Shown: one piece after another, positions 55,685-64,000 of the stretch
Position numbering within the stretch: position 1 is the first letter of the stretch
Layout of the letters: each line of letters begins with the position of its first letter
From: Talpa occidentalis
Lineage: Eukaryota > Chordata > Mammalia > Eulipotyphla > Talpidae
Direction of reading: 5' to 3'
NCBI RefSeq assembly: GCF_014898055.3
Contig: NW_023601212.1
Coordinates: forward strand, 53,804,329-53,868,328
Length of the DNA stretch: 64,000 nucleotides
Notes under the pieces: model-generated
What the model was told of the DNA's origin: nothing
Database searches by the model: none
Seen by the model: only the letters and a program-made list of their open reading frames with translations
Translations under genes and position numbers: made by a program

Positions 55685-57179
55685 CGAAAAAACCTAGACT
55701 AACACAAGGCCAATAACACTGGTGGCAAAACAATGGAAGCTGTATATCCTACTGGGTCAGAAGACAATTTGATGGATGCAGAGTGTCCAAAAACTACCTC
55801 TGACCAGAATGACAATACTGTAACTATAGCAGGGGCTCGCTGCTCAGAATATTCCTTGGACTCACAGAGCCTTTCGGATAAAAAGGTCAGGTTGGCATTT
55901 AATGTGCCGGGTCAGAATAAAGTGCTATCTTATCCAGTGTCATGTCCTTACTATATTGATGTTAACTTTTAATTTCAATTGAAGTGTCAGGATCATGGAT
56001 CAGGATTTCACTTGGTTAAATCCCTAAGCTGTTGAAATGCTTAGGCACTTGGTAATTCTCATCTTAGTTTTAAAGCCCCTCAACTTAAATTGGAATCTTC
56101 AGAACATAGGTCCATCATGTATTATTTCTTTTAAAGCTTCACTCCTGTTTCCCTTCACTGCATATTCAGAGCCCTGAAGTGGTAAGAATAAATAAATAAA
56201 TAAGTTGCCCTGGTCTTGCTGGTGTGTTCTCAACATGGCTTTCAGACCACTTACTGTGAATTTCACAGTATTATTTTCTGCTCTAAATCCAGAGCTCTGA
56301 GTTGTCAAAATTGGTTGCAGGTTTGAAGTTCAAATCAGCTCTATTTGACAATGTGTCCTGTGCAAGACACTATCAAGTAAATAAATTGTTTAAGGAATGC
56401 AACCCAGCCCTCAAAATCATTATAAGCTGGTAGAAAAGACAGGACATGTCCATCTGAAATTATAAAAGACAACAGGGGACAATATAGTCCACAGACACGC
56501 CATTCTTTGAGAGATTTGTAAAAGAATGAGATTAGCAAAAATTAGAAAGGACTTTAAAAAATAAAGTGGGGCTTGAAAGAGACCACAACAAAGTGTGGAT
56601 GTTATACAAAGGGCAGAAAATAGTGGCTGGATCTGGCAACTGCATTTCTTAGGGTTCAAGGAACGCAGCTTCATCCTGATTCCCTCTACCTGTGCTTTTG
56701 TAGATGCAATAGTCCCCTGATGAGATGAGATGGTCTACTCACCATGAGACCACTGGGCATTCTCATACCTGGGGGGTCTAGAAAAGTTGCTCATACCTCT
56801 ACATCTGTTCTGCAGATCTGGACACTTCCTGGGGACCGCCTACAAGTTCAGAAGCAGGTGGTGGGACACAGTGACACAGCTCAGATTCCATCTAGCTCCA
56901 TGGCTAATAATAACGTGAGGCTCAAACATAAGAGCAAGAAATACTCCTTCGGAGTCTGACTTCTTAAACAGCAAGCCCCACACCCAGCCTCAATCCTCCA
57001 AAACACGACAGGTTTTGCCACAGGTAAATTTGAGAATTCTCTACTGAAAGACTAGTATATAATAAAAATTAACCCCCATTAGGCTTGCTCCAGAGGCTGG
57101 ATTTCCCATGAATTTCACACTTCCTAGTCTCCGAAATAGTAAAGGAAGTTCCACTTCTTTCATACGGAAGTAAAGGTTT
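55685..57179. other. Stretch with no supported gene
   Basis: A 79-codon frame with a strong start context lies at 55733-55972. It is discussed as a weak finding because I cannot identify it. The rest is unassigned. Confidence 0.35.
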
Positions 57180-57990
57180 ACCAAACCAAACAACTGCTAT
57201 AACAGAAAAGTAAATGGGAACTCAGAAGATTGGACAAAGGCAGCCTTATTTTGAAAGCAAGTAAAACATGGAGCAAGAGACCAGGATGGAATGAGCTCCC
57301 TGCTTGTGTGATGTGGCTTAACTGTGAGAGAAACCACAGTTGCAGCAACATTGGAGTAAGATGGCTTAAATTCTGGAAAAAGTCCACCAATCTTTCTGAC
57401 CTGGAGCCAAAACAACCAGGGCTGCCAGAAAGTAATGGGGCTACTCCAGAAGGGAGAGCACAAGAAAAAGGGACTCTCAAAGTCTACCCAAATACCCAGC
57501 CCAAATCTCTGGCTAAACCCTGAAACAAGTATGTGTGGAACAAACTAAAGGAAGTTTATAGCTATGACTTTAAGAGCTGTAATAAGGTCTGACACACCAC
57601 CCAATACAGGCCTGATAGTTGGCAATCTGAATCTAAACCAAGTTATTCTCCTGTTAAAACCAAACAGTGACACTCCTTAGAGAAATATAACAGAATGCAG
57701 AGTCCTACAATGCAGCTTACATAAAGTCTAGGGTACAATCCCAAATTATTCCATAAAAGATGACTCAAGAAGATGTGGCCACTCTCAAGGAAAAATGTAA
57801 TCAACTGTGCCAACCCTGAGATGACCCAGGTGTTATAATTCTTGGACAAGAACTATAAAACAACTGGTAAAACTACACTTGTGAGGTAAAGAAAAATATG
57901 CATGCCATTAATGAAAAGCTAGGAATTATCTACAAAGAAATACATGTAATTGTGCATATAGAAAGCCCTACAAAACACCTGCTAAAATAA
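57180..57990 (+). mobile_element. Old L1 5' region (5'UTR/ORF1-like)
   Basis: Resembles the 5' part of old mammalian L1s: 'ctgacctggagccaaaacaa', 'gggctactccagaagggaga', 'tatagctatgactttaagag', 'gatgacccaggtgttataat', 'tcttggacaagaactataaa'. Diverged and non-coding. The 97-codon frame at 57230-57523 lies within it. Confidence 0.5.
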
Positions 57991-58174
57991 ATTAATTTTA
58001 GCAGGGTTGTAGGACACAGGTAAATATAAAAAAATTCTTTCTTTATAAACTAATAGTAAACATTGATAAAATGAATTTTTAAATATTTAATGAATACTTA
58101 TTAATAAATCTAAGACTCACATAGTTTCAAAGGAGAGTATGTAGGAATATGTAAGGTAATATGTTAGTGCTATA

Positions 58175-58592
58175 TGTTCTGACAATTCCCACGCATACAA
58201 TTATTTAAAAAAAACTGAGGGAGGCTGGAAAGAATGTGTGAAAAGTAAATTAAGCTCACTGATTGTCTTTGTGAAAATTCACATACAGAAACCCTATCTA
58301 AATGAGGTCAGGATGCTAGACGACAGTTCCCACGCATGTCCCATCAGCAAACTTTGGGACCCAAAGTGTCTTGCATCTCTGACAGGCAGTGATGTTGTTT
58401 CTCTGCCCCAGTGGAAGGAAGAAGGGAGCCCTCAAAAGGCTGTATAAAAAGGTGTTGTCTTTGGCTCTAGGTAAGTACCCAGGTGTTTTGCCCTCAGATT
58501 GCATTTTCCATATTGCCTTTTTATTGTTGTTTCTGAATAAACCCAGTTTGTTGATGAAATAATTGACTGCTCTTTGTCTGGGGTCAACATCA
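58175..58592 (+). mobile_element. Probable third ERV LTR
   Basis: LTR-like layout: starts TGTTCTGA and ends TCAACA, imperfect inverted ends. TATA-like TATAAAAA at about 58443, then AATAAA at about 58537 some 95 bp later, followed by a short U5-like end. It interrupts L1-type sequence. No target duplication could be found, and it does not obviously match the other two LTRs, so the boundaries are tentative. Confidence 0.5.
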
Positions 58593-59139
58593 TATGGAAA
58601 TTAATTGGTCGATGAAAGAGGACTTCAGATAGATTCGGTGAAGAAAAGGGTGGAAGGAAAGCAGAGACTGGCTAATTTCAGTGTTGAACCAATAGACAGT
58701 AAAAGAAACAAAAAAGGCAAATATCCCAAAGCCAGCATCTTATGAATGAGAAAACACCAAAGGCTTTCCTGCTAAATTCAGGAACAAGACAAAATAAGTA
58801 GTTCCTCTGCTTCTGCTTAACATCATCTTGAAACTAAAGCAATTAGACTGCAGAAAGCATCTAAAGGAAAAAGAAGTGAAATGAAAGGGGTAAAGTATTC
58901 TATTTGTATATGATTCGAATCCCAAAAATTGAGAGGAATCAATAGGAAAACTACTACAAATAATAAGAAAAACCTAGTAAAGTAGAAAGTACTGAAATTA
59001 TCATATACAGAGAAACCCAAGTCTAAAGGAGAGAAAAATCCATTTTGCCATAGCAAAAAAATAAAACACCTAAGCATAAACCTAAAAGAAATGCCAAAAA
59101 TATGTATGAAGAAAACTGTAAAGCAGTAAGAGAGAAACA

Positions 59140-59406
59140 GGGACCTCCCTGGTGGCCTAGGGGTTAAGTCTCAGCACTATCATGCCTACTGCTTGAGTTC
59201 GATCCCCAGCCAGGAAGCTACCCACATGGCACCGCAGACCTCTCTTGTCTCACCAGCGCTGCTCCCCTCAGCAGTGTATTTCAGTAGATCCACCTGTTCT
59301 GTTCCCTACTCTGTCTCTGGTGAATCCTTTCATCCCCCTGCACCTCTAGCCTTACACCCCAGTTCTTCTATATATACACACACACACAATAATAATAAAA
59401 TAAAAT
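59140..59406 (+). mobile_element. tRNA-derived SINE, 'ctcagcactatcatgcc' head type
   Basis: Perfect 12-bp target duplication AAGAGAGAAACA (59128-59139 and 59407-59418). B box GTTCGATCCCC. The tail is unusual, with (CA)n then AATAATAATAAAAT and no TCTTT terminator. Confidence 0.9.
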
Positions 59407-60469
59407 AAGAGAGAAACAAAAGTCCAACATGGAGAAATGAAATGAGATACTATGTCTTTAGATAGGAAGACTCAGGGTTATGAGTTTTTTATAAGATCTC
59501 TTATGAGTAATGCAATCTTGATAAAAATATCATGAGATAATTAATCTCGAGTTAGTCAGGTTGATTCTAAAGCTCATTATAAAGCAAGAATCGCCAAGAA
59601 AAATCTTACAAAGAAGAGCAATGGCTACATGGGGGTTGGGGGAAAGAAAAGAATGGGGGTAAATTGGTCAAAATTCAATTCTATAATAACATACCTTGGT
59701 ATTGTTCCATGAACAGAAAATCAAATCTGAGAGAGAGAAATGGCCCAGATATGAACATTGCATCTGTTGATATGACAGCAACTCAAGTTGGTGGAGAAAA
59801 TGTGATATGATAGATAACCACAAAGGAAAGAATATGATCAGATCCATTGTTCATACTGTGCTCCATAATAAATTCAAAATGGACTAAAATTAAAAATTAA
59901 ATAATACAAGTATTCAAAAAAATATGTGGGTGAATTCTTTTATAATCTTGGAGTAGGGAAAACCTTCCTAGCTCTGATTTAAAACCCAGAAGTAATAAAA
60001 ATATTAAGAACTCTTCTTAATAAAAAATAAAAAATTTATGTGGTAAAAATTTACCATAAGAAAAGAATAAAGGCAAATGACAAAGCAGAAAAAATATTTG
60101 CAATTTGTTCTTTAATGGTTACTATTCTTAATATAGAGAGACTTTATCTAGAAAAGAGGTCAACAATTTTCAAAACTAAAGATATAGACCAAGAGTTCAT
60201 GGGGGGAAAATGTGAATATTCCTAACTCCATGAAAAGACGCTCACCCTCACGCATAATAAGAGAAACGCAAACTAAAACTACACTGAGAAACCTCCTTTC
60301 AACAATCAGATTGGAAACGTCTAATGTATAAAGTGTGACATCATATTCTGATGAGGGTTGGTGGAAGGCAAAATAAGAACGCCTATGGATAAGAATTTGA
60401 CAATATCTCAGAGGAACATTGGGAAACCATACAAGGGATCGGAAAAAAAAGAGACAAAACTAGCGGACA

Positions 60470-60747
60470 GGGCCTCCCCGGTGGCTCAGTGGTTGAGCAC
60501 TGGGTTGCGAAGCTGCCTGCAGCCTCTGCAGCGCCGGTTCGATCCCCGGCTGCTCCCAGGGCCACCGGAGGAGGGTCCCACATGGCGCGCAGACCTCTCC
60601 TGCCGCCCGCTGCTCCCCTCAGCAGTGTACTTCGGTCCTTCTGCCTGCTCTGCTCCCTGCTCTGGCTCTGGTGAATTCTCTCACCCTCCCGCGCTTCTGA
60701 CTGTACCCAGTGCTTGCATAAATAAATAAATAAATCTTTAAAAAAAA
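60470..60747 (+). mobile_element. tRNA-derived T+ SINE, subgroup with the extra GC-rich block
   Basis: Perfect 14-bp target duplication AAAACTAGCGGACA (60456-60469 and 60748-60761). Perfect B box GGTTCGATCCC. Contains the 'gctgcccc/cccagggccaccgg'-type block. Tail 'aataaataaataaatcttta' plus poly(A). One of the cleanest copies and a useful reference for the family. Confidence 0.95.
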
Positions 60748-60930
60748 AAAACTAGCGGACAAACTATAAATTGGAGACATTCAGCAGGAAGAGGGATCAA
60801 AACAGGGAAAGGAAGAGCACAAGACACTGTGGTGATGGTTCATGGGTGTCTTGGGAGTGGGAATTTTATAGGAATGACACTTGAGAGGAGAATGAGCAAT
60901 GATGTAAAAAAATATTTTTAAAATTAACTA

Positions 60931-61545
60931 AAATAAAAAATTAAACAATTATACTGCAATTGTTAATTTACAAATGTCTACAACTAGTTTGTAAGCCAGA
61001 CAAGGCTATATGTTATATTCATCTTTGTATTACCACAACTCCTGTCATAACTTTAATAAATACTTAAGATTCTATTCAAAAAAAAGAGAGAGAGAAAAGG
61101 GGAGGAGACCCAATGGTCTAGGCTAAAGGATTATGGATGCTTTGGTGGGGTAAAGAGGGGGCTGGTGACATACATCGAAGAAGGTATGAACTGATTCCTT
61201 TAAATCAGATAGTTTGGTAAACCAATGTTACCACAATAAAAATAAAGGGATAATAAAATGGAAATTTTAAAGACATATTAAACAAATGAAATATAATAAA
61301 ATGATCTTGTTTGGATCCTGATTCAAGCACAGTACAAACAGAATTAAATTGAAAGAAAGAAAAGAACACTTACAATCAGGAAAATGTGGACACAGACTAG
61401 ATGATATTTGATGATATTACAGATTATTGTTAGTATTTTATGTCCAACATGGCATTGTGGTCAGGTTTAAAAAAGGAAATCTTTGTCTTTTGGGAACATA
61501 TACTGAAATATTTATAATTTAAAACATTTGACTTGTGTTGCCTTC
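60931..61545. other. AT-rich stretch with old repeat fragments
   Basis: No gene. About 61370-61540 resembles the upstream part of the unnamed ancient repeat at 25690-25960 ('gacacagactagatgatatt', 'atggcattgtggtcaggttt', 'atatactgaaatatttataa'). Confidence 0.4.
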
Positions 61546-61560
61546 AAAAATGAGAGAAGA

Positions 61561-61867
61561 GGGCCTCCCCGGTGGCATAAGGGGTTAAGACGCAACCTAT
61601 GAAGCTATCTGCAGCCACTGCAGCTCGATTTTGATCCCTGGGCAGGGAGCAACCCACATGGTGCAGCAGACCTCTCCTGTCTCGCCCCCTGTTCCCCTCA
61701 GCAGTGTACTTCAGTCAATCTGCCTGTTCTGCTCCCCACTCTGTCTCTGATGAATTCTCTCACCCCCCACACATCTGGCCTGTACCCCAGTTCTTGCAGG
61801 CATAAATAGATAAATCTTGAGAGAAAAAAAAAAAAAGCAGCAGCAGCTGGGCTTCTTAAAAAAAAAA
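61561..61867 (+). mobile_element. tRNA-derived SINE with 3'-transduction-like tail
   Basis: Perfect 15-bp target duplication AAAAATGAGAGAAGA (61546-61560 and 61868-61882). After the normal tail (AAATAGATAAATC-TTG, terminator mutated) there is an A-run, then GCAGCAGCAGCTGGGCTTCTT, and a second A-run before the duplication. So non-SINE sequence was carried inside the insertion. Confidence 0.92.
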
Positions 61868-61882
61868 AAAAATGAGAGAAGA

Positions 61883-64000
61883 GGAACAATATGGGGAGAG
61901 GAGAGGGCAGGAAATGTTAGCCAAGTACTAACAATGGTTGAAGTTACCCATTAGTAGATGAATGTATTGGAAAACTAAAATTGACTGGGGTCGCACCGCA
62001 GACCTCTCTGCAACATTAACATGCTCTCTGCCCTGCCCAGCCTCCTCTGGGAAACTAGTCAAGTTCTCCTTGTAATTAGTTTCCATGTACCTTGAACTTC
62101 CCCATCAGAGATCTCAGCTTTCATCTCCTACTGCACTTCCCTTTGGTATCTTCATTCCATCTAGGTAAACCTGTGTATTTATATGCAAGTTAAATGTACA
62201 ATGAAAAAAGTTCAATATTTTTACTGTCTATAACAGAAGAGCCCTCATTGTTTTCTTTGCAGTAGAAATCTTAATTTTTCCAATTCAAGGGTACTTAGCC
62301 TTGTTTGGATTTAAATACCATTCATTTGGAAAGTACACTCTTTTCCTACCTTTTCTTCTTCCGTTCTTGCTAAGTATATTCCAAATTCGTATTTTGGTGA
62401 AGGGCAGGCGTTGCCCTGGTTTCTGGAGAAAGATGTCTGATCTTCCAGCTGCTCCTGTGCTGCTGACTTCAGGGAGGCAGGCCTCATCCTCCCTGGTCCT
62501 TACTATTCACTGTCCTCCCAGAGTTCCTCACCAGGAGGTGCATGCATTCTCCACCTTCTTTGTAGAGCCAAGTCTAGTCTTGCAACTTAGTAACTTGTCC
62601 CCAGGCACTTCTACAGTCATCATGTGTGTCATGGAAACTCTTTGGGTGCCCTCTGCTACCACCCTGGAGGGCACATAAGACTGCCCTCAAACCTGCCACC
62701 CAGACCTCCCCCAGTCATGGCCACATGCTGGGGGCAGGTCAGCTTGGTCTTTGGGCCACAGTCCAGGAAAAGAAAGGCCCAGCAGTCTGCTGCTTTTAAT
62801 GTTCCTTTCAATCCATCTACAGTTTCAATTGCCCAATCCAACCACTTCCCATAATTCAACCTGGAGGCCAGAGAGGCAGAGGCTCTTCATAGAAACTCCT
62901 AAGTGCCAGCACCCAGTGTTAGCAATGTTCACTTTGCTTTGGTCCTCCCTCCCGCAACTGCTCACATTTTTATCTCCTTTTGAGTGGAAAATAAATTGTG
63001 AAAATAAATAAATCCTGCCTTCTAAAATCTCAGTTCTTTAGACTTTGGCTTTTGATAGTTAAAGCCAAGCTTTTCAGAATTAAAAAAAAAAAAAGTAAAG
63101 CCTTAGCTTTTATGATTGTTGTTTATGCTAGGCAATAAGGTTCTATCAGAAATTCAATGGGCTTCTTTGTTCTAACTCCAGCCACTGTCCCCTAAGAGCA
63201 ATGTAATAAAAAGCCACTACCATGTTGTGAATGTGAGGGAGGAATAGAGGAAATAGGAAGTGTGGGGGTGAGAGCAGGGACTCAGATTTAAGTCTCTGAA
63301 TTATGATAAACATCACTAGAAAATATGGCCCCCCTCCATTCAAATCTGACCCAACCCTGGCCCCACCCTGAGGTTCTATCTCTTATCTTCCTGGCCCCCC
63401 AACTCCACCCAAGCCAACACACTCATCACTTGAAGAATGTTGCTGACAGCACATTTAGGCCAGGGTGCCATTCCTGACTCTATCACCCATCTGGGTCACC
63501 CAGGCGGGTCACCACAGGCGATGTCCTGCAGCAGTTAGCATGTGGATTGTGTGTCCTTACAGGGCTTCTCCCCAAAACCATGTCAGGCCTCTGGACTGTT
63601 TGGGCAGACAGTTGGTGACCTGATTGCCTGTGGTCCCCCAGGCCAGCTTAGAGAAACACAAAAGAAGTCTTGTGGGCCAATAGGCTCTCCGAATATGAGA
63701 ATGATAAGAAGATCAAAGGAACTAGAGAGGAAAGAGTAGGACCATTCCAGATTACAGTTGTGCAAGAAGGTAGAAAGAAAAAAAACAAAACAAAACAAAA
63801 AACAGAACAAAATAAGAAATGGGAGACAGTCCCAGCTTGTTCTGTCTGGCTTCTCACAGCTTCATAATTTTTGTTTTTATTTTCCATCTTGACATTAAAA
63901 AATTGGTTTTTAAAAAATATATTGCTGTACAGCAAATGGAACCAGTACTGTGTGGCAGTTTTTATAACTCTTCATGTACTTTTGAAACCTGTCTCATGAC
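61883..64000. other. Stretch with no recognised gene or repeat
   Basis: About 2.1 kb. A 125-codon frame at 62301-62678 has no recognisable domain and no supporting structure. I see nothing assignable. Confidence 0.35.

Larger units (their letters stand above)
58600..60930 (+). mobile_element. Old L1 ORF2 and 3' region with two nested SINEs
   Basis: Diverged L1 ORF2. The FADD-region remnant is near 58880-58990 ('gtaaagtattctatttgtat', 'caataggaaaactactacaa'). A 'ttcaaaatggactaaaatta' block, 'agaagtaataaaaatattaa' and a 3' part at 60230-60350 and 60760-60900 follow. SINEs interrupt it at 59140-59406 and 60470-60747. No coding potential. Confidence 0.6.

Noticed and set aside
60470..60580. tRNA gene, because of good A and B boxes
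   Set aside because: The boxes belong to the tRNA-like head of a SINE with a body, poly(A) tail and target duplication. No cloverleaf with a proper acceptor stem is evident.
60358..60729. 123-codon open frame
   Set aside because: Most of it is the translation of a SINE in sense orientation. The same peptide stretches recur from other SINE copies in the window.

Overview
This is vertebrate, almost certainly placental-mammal, nuclear DNA. It holds mammalian L1 copies, including one young 5'-truncated insertion, many old L2 and MIR fragments, MaLR-like LTR remnants and hAT-type DNA transposon fossils. It also holds about 20 copies of one tRNA-derived SINE family. That SINE has a tRNA-like head with a good Pol III A box (TGGCGCAGCGG) and B box (GGTTCGATCCC). 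Its tail carries AATAAATAAATCTTT followed by poly(A), the 'T+' SINE design (polyadenylation signal plus Pol III terminator). I see no Alu, rodent B1/B2, carnivore SINEC, horse ERE, ruminant Bov or vespertilionid VES copies. From memory this fits a laurasiatherian, and a rhinolophoid bat carrying a Rhin-1-like SINE is my best but unconfirmed guess.

I find no protein-coding gene or exon that I can defend. Apart from one L1 ORF2 fragment, the open frames are shadows of repeats or short chance ORFs. The window reads as intergenic or deep intronic sequence. Layout: 1-1.0 kb has no repeat I recognise. 1.0-5.1 kb holds L1, SINE and L2, including an L1 with an inverted 5' part. 5.4-5.9 kb is an MLT1-like LTR and 6.1-6.9 kb is an L2. 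7-14.2 kb is repeat-poor and SINE-free. 14.2-22.3 kb is dense in nested SINE/L1/L2. 23.1-25.3 kb is an L2 interrupted by a solo endogenous-retrovirus LTR, followed by a hAT fossil. 27-34.4 kb mixes SINE, L2, MIR and a second inverted L1. 34.4-43.4 kb is SINE-free, with a polypurine tract beside a short, very CpG-dense block near 41.7 kb, the best candidate regulatory element. 43.4-50.6 kb has SINEs and a second solo LTR nested in a SINE. 51.6-53.8 kb is the young L1. 55.4-61.9 kb holds an old L1 with SINEs and a probable third LTR. 62-64 kb has nothing I recognise.

The most interesting signals are evolutionary rather than genic. Two related solo LTRs have perfect 4-bp target duplications. Two L1s have the twin-priming architecture. 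Two SINEs share a non-standard 3' tail, and another carries a 3'-transduction-like tail. Two short local duplications are not explained by the repeats I recognise. I found no undescribed multi-gene system. All repeat-family names are from memory and by eye, with approximate edges except where target-site duplications fix them.
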